Shown here: positions 1-7,688 of the stretch, one piece after another | Layout: every line of letters begins with the position of its first letter | Numbering within the stretch: the first letter of the stretch is position 1 | NCBI RefSeq assembly: GCF_001593605.1 | Contig: NZ_CP012836.1 | Location: forward strand, 1,864,501 to 1,928,500 | Length of the DNA: 64,000 nucleotides | Direction: 5' to 3' | Origin: Algoriphagus sanaruensis | GTDB lineage: Bacteria; Bacteroidota; Bacteroidia; Cytophagales; Cyclobacteriaceae | The notes under the pieces: generated by a model | Told to the model about the DNA's origin: nothing | The model's database searches: none | Seen by the model: the letters and a program-made list of their open reading frames with translations, nothing else | Program-made: the position numbers and the translations under genes

Positions 1-2127
1 AATACTCCTTATCCGGCTACGGCTTACATCAAGGGGTTTTTGAATACGCTCAGCGTGTCCTCCCGACAGGCGGACTTGGGTATTGAAGTGATTTTGAAGC
101 TTTTTTCTAAAAAGGGCCTTACTCAGGTTTTTGATATCGCTTCGCAAAAAGTCGATGAGCTCTCGGATAATTCCGCCCGAATTCTCCGCATGAAGGCGAG
201 CTACCTGCAGACCATCGGTTCGGTGATTGATTTCCTCCAAGACAAAAATCCCACCTTGGCTTACCATATTTCCGAAGGGAATTTTCTTCCCGAAGCCAGC
301 CGCTTTGAGCAGTTGGATGATCTGGAATGGGCTTTTGGAACCTTGGGAGTCCGTGACAAGGCGAGGTATTTGGCTACGCTTTACCTGGAAGATATCGGAG
401 ATTTGATCACGGAAGCGGTCGATCCGCACTTTGGCTTTAGTCGCTATGCCGAGCGATTGGGCATGTCGGCCAAGACCTTTGACGAAATGAATGCTGCACT
501 CCAGCAAGCTCCGAGTTTGATCGATTCCCTTTTGCTGGAATTGTTGGAAGAAAAAATCCAAGCCTACCAACCCGAATCCGTGGCCTTTTCGGTTCCTTTT
601 CCCGGAAATCTCTATGCTGCTTTCAAGTGCGGGCAATATATTAAAGCAAACCATCCTCAAATCAAGGTTTGGATGGGGGGAGGCTATCCGAATACCGAAC
701 TTCGAACCCTGAAGGAGCCTCGGGTATTTGACTATGTGGACTTTATCACGCTGGATGACGGGGAAGCTCCGATTCTGCTTTTATTGGATTATTTGGCAGG
801 AAAGCGGCCGATTACCGAACTCAAACGCACATTTGTGCGGATCGATGGAGCGGTGAAATTTCTGAATAATTCTGCCGTAAAGGACCTGCCTCAGCGGGAA
901 GTGGGCACCCCTGACTATAGCGATTTGCCCTTGCGGGAATACCTTTCGGTGATCGAGGTGGCCAACCCTATGCACCGACTTTGGAGTGATGGTCGCTGGA
1001 ACAAGTTGACACTGGCGCATGGCTGCTACTGGGGCAAGTGTACCTTTTGCGATATTTCCCTGGATTATATCGGACGCTATGAACCTATCAATGCTTCGAT
1101 TCTTTGTGATCGGATTGAGGAAATCATGGCCCAGACGGGCACCAACGGATTTCACTTTGTGGATGAGGCGGCTCCACCTGCTTTGATGCGGGATTTGGCG
1201 ATTGAGATTTTGAGGAGAGGATTGGTGGTGGTTTGGTGGACGAATATCCGCTTTGAAAGCAGTTTTACGGCAGACCTTTGTCGCCTGCTTCGAGTTTCCG
1301 GCTGCATCGCGGTTTCGGGAGGATTGGAGGTCGCTTCAGATCGACTTTTGGCACTGATCAAAAAGGGAGTGACGGTGGCCCAAGTGGCTCAGGTCACGAA
1401 TCATTTTACTCAGGCAGGCATTATGGTGCATGCCTATCTGATGTATGGCTATCCCACCCAAACGGCGCAGGAAACCATCGATTCCATGGAAATGGTGCGA
1501 CAGTTGTTTGAGTCGGGGGTGTTGCAGTCGGGCTTTTGGCATCGCTTTGCCATGACGGAGCATAGTCCGGTGGGCATGGATCCCAAGGCCTTTGGTGTCA
1601 AGCGAACCGATCTTTCACTTGGTCCATTTGCGAATAATGAGGTGGATTTTGTCGATCCAATTGGCGTGGATCATGGTTTGTTTTCCGAAGGATTGCGAAA
1701 ATCCCTATTCAACTACATGCATGGCGTGGGCTTTGATATTCCTTTGAAAAACTGGTTTGACTTCAAAGTTCCGCCGACATCCATTCCCAAAAAGTACATC
1801 GAACGGCAGATTCAGAGTGAACCCGCCCAGACCTACAAAGATCAGCACCGCATTCTTTGGATTGGCGCTCAGCCCGAATTGATGGAAGCTGAGGAAGGAT
1901 TTTGCGAGTTGATTTTCTCTGGGAAAAAAGAGGATTTTGCGATCGAACTGCCCCTCGAACTTGGTGAGTGGGTGGTTTGGCTTTTGGCCAAGGTGAGTTA
2001 TACCGAGGCGCTAAATACGCTGAAACCTATCCGGGAACATTACGAGGCCGAGTTGGGAGATTTCGAAGAATTAGTTGAATCGGAAGTGTGGGAAATCCTC
2101 CAGGAGCATGGGTTGCTGGTTTTTTAA
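1..2127 (+). CDS. B12-binding-type radical SAM protein, 5' end cut by window
   Basis: The reading frame is open from base 1, so the gene begins before the window; the first TTG at 40 is only an internal leucine. The N-terminal third has the layout of a cobalamin-binding domain (segment around 615-780 with a GGGYPN turn and LDDGEAP). The radical SAM cluster motif lies at 1024-1050 (CYWGKCTFC), which reads CX4CX2C rather than the textbook CX3CX2C; the three cysteines are intact. A GFHFVDEAAPP strand and a GGLEVAS motif follow, as expected for the TIM-barrel core. About 708 residues are visible. The substrate cannot be read from the sequence; members of this class do methyl transfers or other radical chemistry on unactivated carbon. 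No partner gene is visible on this side, and a long repeat-bearing spacer follows. Confidence 0.85.
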   Translation, partial: NTPYPATAYIKGFLNTLSVSSRQADLGIEVILKLFSKKGLTQVFDIASQKVDELSDNSARILRMKASYLQTIGSVIDFLQDKNPTLAYHISEGNFLPEASRFEQLDDLEWAFGTLGVRDKARYLATLYLEDIGDLITEAVDPHFGFSRYAERLGMSAKTFDEMNAALQQAPSLIDSLLLELLEEKIQAYQPESVAFSVPFPGNLYAAFKCGQYIKANHPQIKVWMGGGYPNTELRTLKEPRVFDYVDFITLDDGEAPILLLLDYLAGKRPITELKRTFVRIDGAVKFLNNSAVKDLPQREVGTPDYSDLPLREYLSVIEVANPMHRLWSDGRWNKLTLAHGCYWGKCTFCDISLDYIGRYEPINASILCDRIEEIMAQTGTNGFHFVDEAAPPALMRDLAIEILRRGLVVVWWTNIRFESSFTADLCRLLRVSGCIAVSGGLEVASDRLLALIKKGVTVAQVAQVTNHFTQAGIMVHAYLMYGYPTQTAQETIDSMEMVRQLFESGVLQSGFWHRFAMTEHSPVGMDPKAFGVKRTDLSLGPFANNEVDFVDPIGVDHGLFSEGLRKSLFNYMHGVGFDIPLKNWFDFKVPPTSIPKKYIERQIQSEPAQTYKDQHRILWIGAQPELMEAEEGFCELIFSGKKEDFAIELPLELGEWVVWLLAKVSYTEALNTLKPIREHYEAELGDFEELVESEVWEILQEHGLLVF

Positions 2128-2207
2128 TAAGAGTTCGGGGTTCAAGGTTGCGGGTTATTTGCCGTCATCGCGAGGAGAAGAAGGATAACCCTTGAGCCAT
2201 TCGGGTC

Positions 2208-2318
2208 TTCGCCTTCTACGAAGCGATCTTTGAGAATAAAGCTGAAGGATCGCTTCGAAGCAGAATCATTCCGTAGTAGAATTTAGCGTTCAATTTGCTT
2301 CTCGCGATGACGGTCATA
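2208..2318. repeat. 111-bp intergenic repeat, copy 1
   Basis: Near-identical to 2364-2474. Each copy contains an inverted repeat (CGAAGCGATC at 2220 against GATCGCTTCG further right, loop of about 16 nt) and ends in CTCGCGATGACGGTCAT. A reverse-complement arm of that end (GCCGTCATCGCGAGGAG) lies upstream at 2161-2177, so the whole block can fold as a long stem. Confidence 0.85.
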
Positions 2319-2363
2319 TGGTTTCACGAGGAGAGAAAATCTAATCGAGGAACTTTTTAAGGA

Positions 2364-2474
2364 TTCGCCTTCTACGAAGCGATCTTTGAGAATAAAGCTG
2401 AAGGATCGCTTCGAAGCAGAATCATTCATTAGTAGAAATTAGCGCTCAATTTGCTTCTCGCGATGACGGTCATA
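2364..2474. repeat. 111-bp intergenic repeat, copy 2
   Basis: Second copy of the 2208-2318 unit, differing at only a few bases. The 543-nt spacer between the radical SAM gene and the membrane-protein gene holds these two copies and about 200 nt in which no gene or clear promoter could be seen. Confidence 0.85.
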
Positions 2475-2670
2475 AGGTCTCTCAAGAAGAAGAAAGCTGT
2501 ACCTAGCGTATTTTTAGAAATGACTTTCAACGAAACTGGTTCTACCGCCTTTAAATACATGATTTTCCTCCTGAAAACGAGAAACGCTTTTTCCAGCCTT
2601 CAATCCTTGACTTCTGGATAGCGAATGCATCAGGAATTTCCTTAATTTTCTATTCCAATAACCCCAGCCC

Positions 2671-3243
2671 ATGGAAGAACCTATTTTTGAGTCTAAAAAA
2701 GAAAAGGACAAGACCGAGCGGGAAAGGCAGACCTTTTATCGGGTAGCTTTTCAAAACTACAGCAACCTCCTGCAGATCGCGGACAACAAGGCAAACATTA
2801 TCATTAGTATCAATGCCTTGGTGATTTCTTCCCTCATTGCCTTGGTGAGTTACGGCTCCATTTCCAATCAGCTAGAAATGCAGCGTCCGATCATCTTTGT
2901 GCCGATTATTCTCTTTTTGGGATTGATCCTTTGTTCCACCTTTTTGGCGGTGCAAGTTGCCAAGCCTAAAATCATGGGACGATCCACGGATAAAAGCGTC
3001 AAACCACAGTTTAGCATGCTGTTTTTTGGGGCCACAGACTTTTATTCCTTTGAAGAATATTTGGCAGAAACCCACCGAGTGCTCAAGTCCCGAGCAGAAA
3101 TTCAAGATCAAATGACCCTTTCCTTGTATTACCAAGGCCGGGTGCTAAGTCGAAAATACAAAGTCCTTCGCCAAGCTTACACCGTGTTTACGATTGCTTT
3201 GGCCTTTGGAGTAATGGTTCTTTTGGGGAATCTAATTTTATAA
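2671..3243 (+). CDS. Pycsar-effector-like (DUF5706-type) membrane protein
   Basis: A 190-residue protein with a charged N-terminus, then the stretch NLLQIADNKANIIISINA (about residues 30-47), which is the signature I associate with the DUF5706 / Pycsar effector family, running into the first membrane segment (about 40-61). Two more membrane segments follow (about 73-95 and 170-190) with a roughly 75-residue cytoplasmic part between them. In known Pycsar systems a uridylate or cytidylate cyclase makes a cyclic nucleotide that triggers this type of membrane effector. Here no cyclase gene is adjacent: the flanks are a repeat-filled spacer and a convergent SIMPL gene. Start ATG at 2671 is the first possible. 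Family assignment is from memory of the motif; function is inferred and could be unrelated to defence. Confidence 0.65.
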   Translation: MEEPIFESKKEKDKTERERQTFYRVAFQNYSNLLQIADNKANIIISINALVISSLIALVSYGSISNQLEMQRPIIFVPIILFLGLILCSTFLAVQVAKPKIMGRSTDKSVKPQFSMLFFGATDFYSFEEYLAETHRVLKSRAEIQDQMTLSLYYQGRVLSRKYKVLRQAYTVFTIALAFGVMVLLGNLIL

Positions 3244-3246
3244 AAA

Positions 3247-3283
3247 AAAAGACCTGTCAGGTTTTTATGCCTAACAGGTCTAC
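3247..3283. terminator. Hairpin between convergent genes
   Basis: AGACCTGTCAGG and CCTAACAGGTCT form a 12-bp stem with one mismatch between the convergent genes ending at 3243 and 3314. The A-run at 3242-3250 gives a U-run for minus-strand transcripts, so it may serve the SIMPL gene best. The stem sequence resembles the palindrome at 50627. Confidence 0.6.
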
Positions 3284-3313
3284 TCATTTTCAAAGCGAAA
3301 TTGCTGTCGTTTT

Positions 3314-4006
3314 TCAATATGTGTATTTGACAAATACCCGCTTGCCGATGGTTTGATCATCGGGCTGAATAAGCATATCTGCAGCTTCGGAGGCCATTTT
3401 AGCAAATGCGACATTTACCGGGTTTGGACGGTAATCGGCCTCCATCATCACATGAAATACAGTTAGACCACGAATGCCCAAGGTATTTCCGATTAAGATG
3501 GCCTTGGCTTCCGCATTTTTTAAAGCTTCTGCCAATAGGGTGTCTTCCAAGGATTTTCGGGTACTTTCTGCAATGCCGAAGTTGAGTTGGTAGCTCATGT
3601 CTCCCGATTCTTCGATGGCTTCCACTATTTTTTGCAAATCCTCATTGGTTGGGCTGGTGATAATTCGAAGCACTTGACGAGCCACATAGCCGCTGTCTCG
3701 GGCTGTCCCGGAGCGATATACGGTGTTTACATTGACTGAGAAATTATCAGCGACCAATTTGTAATCTTTGATCTTTCCTTTTTTCAGGGCGTCTGCCAAT
3801 CGTTGTGTTTTTTTATTGAGGATGGCTGTAGCCTCGCTCACTTTCAGGGATTTTTCCATAAGTGAAATGGAAAAGACCGCTTCATCGGGATTGATTTTTC
3901 GTTCGGCATAGCCTTCCACTTCGATCAATGGGACTTGCTGGATTTGTTGAGCTGCGAGGGAAAGGCTTAGAAAAAGCCCAAGAAGTACTCCAAAAATAGT
4001 TTTCAT
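3314..4006 (-). CDS. SIMPL-domain (DUF541) periplasmic protein
   Basis: Start chosen at 4006 because the encoded N-terminus MKTIFGVLLGLFLSLSLAAQ is a clean signal peptide; an in-frame ATG at 4036 would put ten polar residues before it. The mature part begins with VPLIEVEGYAERKINPDEAVFS, the usual opening of the SIMPL/DUF541 fold, and has the alternating strand-helix pattern over about 210 residues. Members are secreted or outer-membrane-associated; in some bacteria they have been linked to stress tolerance, but the biochemical role is unknown. It lies 76 nt upstream of, and on the same strand as, nothing else obvious: the P-ATPase ends at 4083 and reads towards it, so the two could be co-transcribed from the ATPase promoter. 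Confidence 0.8.
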   Translation of the reverse strand: MKTIFGVLLGLFLSLSLAAQQIQQVPLIEVEGYAERKINPDEAVFSISLMEKSLKVSEATAILNKKTQRLADALKKGKIKDYKLVADNFSVNVNTVYRSGTARDSGYVARQVLRIITSPTNEDLQKIVEAIEESGDMSYQLNFGIAESTRKSLEDTLLAEALKNAEAKAILIGNTLGIRGLTVFHVMMEADYRPNPVNVAFAKMASEAADMLIQPDDQTIGKRVFVKYTY

Positions 4007-4082
4007 GGTTTTATCAGTTGGTTTTAATTGAGTCATTCAAAAGCTGAACCAAACTCCGGAAAGCTTGAGCTAAAGGTTTGGA

Positions 4083-6656
4083 TTAAGTTTTTTTAACGGA
4101 GAAAAAGCGCTTTCTGATCCATTTTTCAAATTCGACCGCATGAAAAACCACCAGAGACATGGCCAGCGAAAACCCTAATTCGGTCCAGTTGAGGGCTTGG
4201 GTATGGAAAATTTCATTCATCATTGGGAGATAAATCACTCCGAGTTGAAGGAAAAGCGTCAGCAAAACCGCACCAAACAAAGGCTTGTTGGAGAAGATTC
4301 CCTGTTGGTATAAGAAAGTACGATCGCTTCGCACAGCCATCACATGGCCGAGTTGGGAAAAGGCAAGGACCGAAAATACCATCGTCTGCCAATGCCATCC
4401 TTGGGCGATCGACCAATACTGGGTGAATAAGGTCACGGCAGCCATCAGCATTCCCACCCAGATGATGTGGTACCCTACTCCGTTTGCGAAAAGACTTTGC
4501 TTGGGAGGTCGAGGCGCTTGTTTCATGATGTCTTTTTCTGCCCGCTCACTTGCCAAGGCCAAGGCTGGTAGTCCGTCGGTAACCAGATTGATCCAGAGGA
4601 TATGAATGGGAAGGAGGGGATTGGGGAAACCGAGAAAAGGGGCCAGGCCGATGGTCCAGATTTCGGCCCCATTGCAAGTCATGATGTACTTGATGAATTT
4701 GACAATGTTGTCATAGATTCGGCGCCCCTCTTTGACAGCCCGGACGATCGTCGAGAAATTATCATCCAATAAGATCAGGTGGGCGGCTTCCTTGCTGACA
4801 TCGGTTCCAGATATTCCCATGGCCACGCCAATGTTTGCCGCTTTGAGGGAAGGCGCGTCATTGACCCCGTCTCCGGTCATGGCGGCAAAATGGCCTTTCT
4901 GCTGAAGTGCTTGGACGATTCGAAGCTTTTGCTCGGGCGCGACTCGAGCGTAAACACTGATGTGTTCTACTTGATTGGCAAATTCCTCCTCCGACAAATT
5001 TCCAAGTTCTGCACCCGTAAGGACGCCATCGCCTTCTTTCCAGATTCCTACCGCTGAGGCGATTGCTCGTGCAGTGGCAGGATGGTCTCCTGTGATCATG
5101 ACCGGTTTGATTCCTGCGGTTTTGCATTCTGCGATCGCTAGTTTGACCTCTTCTCGTGGCGGATCGATCATTCCCACTTTTCCATAATAGTCCAATTCGG
5201 ACTCCAACTGCATCCACTCTGATTCTTCCGGAAGATGGTCAAGGATTTTCCCTGCGAAAGCCAATACTCGCTCACCTTTTTGAGCCCAGGCTTCGGCACT
5301 TCGTTGAAGTTGCTCAGCTTGATCTTTCTCTTTGAGAATGGAAGAAATGGCTTCAGGAGCGCCTTTGCAAAGCATTAAAATCTGATCTCCCAAGCGATGA
5401 AAGGTACTCATTCGCTTTCGGGAAGAGTCAAAAGGGAGTTCACCGATACGAGGGAATTGGACCTTTAGCGTTTGATATTGACCTAGAGTGAGTTCCTGGA
5501 GAATTCGTTCTACTAATGCCACTTCGGTTGATTCGCCTTCAGGACTTCCTTTTTTGTCCAAGTGTACGTCATGACAAAGGCCTAAACCAATTTGGAGGTT
5601 GGAAAACTCGGCGGATATCGGGAATTGATGAAATGCATCTACTTCCGTCACAGTCATTTTATTCTGAGTCAAGGTTCCAGTCTTATCGGTGCAGATGTAG
5701 GTGACCGACCCCAAACTTTCCACGGCAGGAAGCTTTCGAACCAATGCTTTCTTTTTGGCCAGTCGTCCTGCGCCAAGTGATAATGCGATGGTGATCAAAG
5801 CTGGTAAAGCTTCTGGAATAGCAGCTACAGCTAAGCTAACGGCAAGAAGTAAGACGGTAAAAATTTCTTCTCCCCTTGCGATTCCAGCTAAAAATAAAAC
5901 CCCGCAAATCGCTAGGATAATGATGGAGATGGCCTTCGCAAATCGTTTCATCCGTTGCTGCAAAGGTGTGCTAGGAGCATTTTCTTGGAGGAGACTGGCG
6001 ATTTTGCCGATTTCAGTTTTCATGCCCGTTGCCACCACCAGCCCGTTTGCCCGACCATTAGTAACAAGAGTTCCTTTGAACGCCATGTTGAATTGATCTC
6101 CGGGATTGAGATTTTCTCCCTCTACTATTCCGCTTTGCTTGTCGATGGGAACTGACTCTCCTGTAAGGGAAGACTCATCGACTTTCAGGGAGAAAGTGTC
6201 GATCAGCCTTAGATCTGCAGGAACCATATTTCCGGCTTCCAGGGTCACCACATCTCCGGGAACCAGTTCTCTGGAAGGAACTGTGATAAGCTGACCGTCT
6301 CGGAAGACCTTGGTTTGGGTTTCGGTGAGTTTCTTCAACGAATCCATCGCCTTTTCAGCCCGGTATTCCTGGACAAAGCCCAAGATCGCATTGAGTACAA
6401 TAATGACCAAAATGATGATCGTATCGGTCAGGTCTCCTACAATGCCTGATATGACAGCAGCGGCAGCCAAGATCAGGATCATAAAATCCTTGAATTGGGC
6501 CAAAAAAAGGACCCAAGCCGGTTTTTTCTTTTTCTCCAGCAGGGCATTGGGACCAAATTTTTCCAGCCTATTTTGAGATTCCGCGGAGTTTAAGCCGGTT
6601 TTGTGCGTCTCAAATTCAGAAAATAAGTCTTCAGCCAATTGTTGGTAAAAAGCCAT
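4083..6656 (-). CDS. P-type cation (Ca2+-like) ATPase
   Basis: An 857-residue P2-type ATPase with every catalytic motif: TGES at 165-168 (actuator), PEALP at 281-285 in membrane segment 4, the phosphorylation loop CTDKTGTLT with Asp324, and the TGDGVND hinge. Cation_ATPase_N, E1-E2 and Cation_ATPase_C parts are all present with about ten membrane helices. The length and the PEALP motif (PEGLP in many calcium pumps) fit bacterial SERCA/PMCA-like pumps that expel Ca2+ from the cytoplasm; Na+ or other ions cannot be excluded. The start at 6656 gives the expected N-terminal domain (FGPNALLEKKK). A 7-of-8 match to the -7 element sits at 6677-6684. Confidence 0.9.
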   Translation of the reverse strand: MAFYQQLAEDLFSEFETHKTGLNSAESQNRLEKFGPNALLEKKKKPAWVLFLAQFKDFMILILAAAAVISGIVGDLTDTIIILVIIVLNAILGFVQEYRAEKAMDSLKKLTETQTKVFRDGQLITVPSRELVPGDVVTLEAGNMVPADLRLIDTFSLKVDESSLTGESVPIDKQSGIVEGENLNPGDQFNMAFKGTLVTNGRANGLVVATGMKTEIGKIASLLQENAPSTPLQQRMKRFAKAISIIILAICGVLFLAGIARGEEIFTVLLLAVSLAVAAIPEALPALITIALSLGAGRLAKKKALVRKLPAVESLGSVTYICTDKTGTLTQNKMTVTEVDAFHQFPISAEFSNLQIGLGLCHDVHLDKKGSPEGESTEVALVERILQELTLGQYQTLKVQFPRIGELPFDSSRKRMSTFHRLGDQILMLCKGAPEAISSILKEKDQAEQLQRSAEAWAQKGERVLAFAGKILDHLPEESEWMQLESELDYYGKVGMIDPPREEVKLAIAECKTAGIKPVMITGDHPATARAIASAVGIWKEGDGVLTGAELGNLSEEEFANQVEHISVYARVAPEQKLRIVQALQQKGHFAAMTGDGVNDAPSLKAANIGVAMGISGTDVSKEAAHLILLDDNFSTIVRAVKEGRRIYDNIVKFIKYIMTCNGAEIWTIGLAPFLGFPNPLLPIHILWINLVTDGLPALALASERAEKDIMKQAPRPPKQSLFANGVGYHIIWVGMLMAAVTLFTQYWSIAQGWHWQTMVFSVLAFSQLGHVMAVRSDRTFLYQQGIFSNKPLFGAVLLTLFLQLGVIYLPMMNEIFHTQALNWTELGFSLAMSLVVFHAVEFEKWIRKRFFSVKKT

Positions 6657-6676
6657 TGGGAGGAATGTGATTTTCC

Positions 6677-6684
6677 TAAAAATA
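6677..6684 (-). promoter_or_regulatory. Possible -7 element for the P-ATPase
   Basis: Minus-strand TATTTTTA, one base off TAnnTTTG, 21 nt before the start codon. No clear -33 TTTG. Confidence 0.3.
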
Positions 6685-6773
6685 CAAGTTATCAGGCAGG
6701 AAAGCTTGGCTTGCTTGGGTATTTTAAATTTGGCCGATCAACTAATTTGAAGAAGCGAAGGATTGCCCTCAAG

Positions 6774-7310
6774 TCAATTTCGTTCAACCAGTTCCTGCTG
6801 GTAAACCAAGTTTAGCAGGCTTAACACTTCTCCAAAAGCTTCGGCGGCTTTGAGCTGCTCCTCAGTAACTTTTTTACCAAGCAATCGGCAGAGGAGTAGG
6901 CCATAGATCCCGTTGAGACAGATTTGGATTTCGTTTCCGGGATTTTCCCCGTTGGCTGCCAAGATCGATTCAAGGATATGAGGTTTGGCTTGGTGATAGG
7001 TTTCAAAGTAAGACTTATCCGTTTTAAGTAATCGGTAGTGAAGTTGCAGCAGGTGTTCCACAAGATCATTGAGCTCCTGAAGATGGCCTTTTTCTAGAAT
7101 TTCTTCACTTTTCATTTGGTTAAGCAGTCCTTCAAACCAGGAAGTAATTTGCTTCCTTTCTGCCTCACCAACGGGGTAATGTGCGATCACATACTGCCGG
7201 ATTTCCTCCATGTTCCCCTGAAATGACCGGATTAAATCCTCCATCTGATACATATAGATCAGGTACTCGCCAATGTTTTGAGACTTTTTCTTTTCGGCAA
7301 CAGATTGCAT
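6774..7310 (-). CDS. DUF4924-like helical protein
   Basis: A 178-residue soluble, almost wholly helical protein without signal peptide or membrane segment. The N-terminus IGEYLIYMYQMEDLIRSF matches my recollection of DUF4924, a family restricted to Bacteroidota with no known function. A perfect -7 element (TACCTTTG, 7333-7340 on the minus strand) lies 22 nt upstream, so it is transcribed on its own, away from lepA. Nothing in the sequence indicates a ligand or enzyme activity. Confidence 0.7.
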   Translation of the reverse strand: MQSVAEKKKSQNIGEYLIYMYQMEDLIRSFQGNMEEIRQYVIAHYPVGEAERKQITSWFEGLLNQMKSEEILEKGHLQELNDLVEHLLQLHYRLLKTDKSYFETYHQAKPHILESILAANGENPGNEIQICLNGIYGLLLCRLLGKKVTEEQLKAAEAFGEVLSLLNLVYQQELVERN

Positions 7311-7332
7311 GGGAATAGAGTTGATGAGGAGG

Positions 7333-7340
7333 CAAAGGTA
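7333..7340 (-). promoter_or_regulatory. -7 element of DUF4924-like gene
   Basis: Minus-strand TACCTTTG, perfect match to TAnnTTTG, 22 nt before the ATG at 7310. Confidence 0.6.
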
Positions 7341-7392
7341 ATACTTGAAGAAGATATGGGTAAAGCTGAGATAGATTAAGGATGGAAATATG

Positions 7393-7457
7393 GCTATGCC
7401 GAGATATTTTAAAGATAAAAGGAGATAGGGTCTAGTTCAGCGATCTCGCGACGTATC
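7393..7457. repeat. Intergenic direct repeat, copy 1
   Basis: Unit starting GCTATGCCGAGATATTTTAA, repeated at 7496-7564 with about 90 percent identity. The AT-rich unit ends in ATCTCGCGACGTATCTT. Confidence 0.7.
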
Positions 7458-7495
7458 TTCTTATCTAAAGAAGTCTAATTAGGAAATAAGATATA

Positions 7496-7564
7496 GCAAT
7501 GCCGAGATATTTTAAAGATAAATGGAGATAAGGTCTAATTCAGCTATCTCGCGAAGCGTATCTC
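7496..7564. repeat. Intergenic direct repeat, copy 2
   Basis: Second copy of the 7393 unit, ending in ATCTCGCGAAGCGTATCT. These two copies fill most of the 378-nt spacer between the DUF4924-like gene and lepA; no gene is visible there. Confidence 0.7.
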
Positions 7565-7665
7565 TTCTTTCTTGCGCAGCATATCTTGATAAAATCATCC
7601 TAGGTAGGTTTATTTCTTTACTCCCTGTATTTGAAACTCCCTGTCGATCAATACTTCTTTTTTCC

Positions 7666-7673
7666 TACTTTTG
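7666..7673 (+). promoter_or_regulatory. -7 element of lepA
   Basis: TACTTTTG, perfect TAnnTTTG. Transcription should start near 7680, so the in-frame TTG at 7671 cannot be the start codon of lepA and ATG 7689 is used. Confidence 0.65.
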
Positions 7674-7688
7674 CGCCACGAAGAGCTT

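Noticed and set aside
4213..6576. Several antisense frames of 60-131 codons within the P-ATPase
   Set aside because: They are frame shadows of a gene with every catalytic motif intact; composition follows the reverse complement.
7393..7564. CRISPR array
   Set aside because: There are only two units, with no regular short repeat-spacer pattern and no cas genes.
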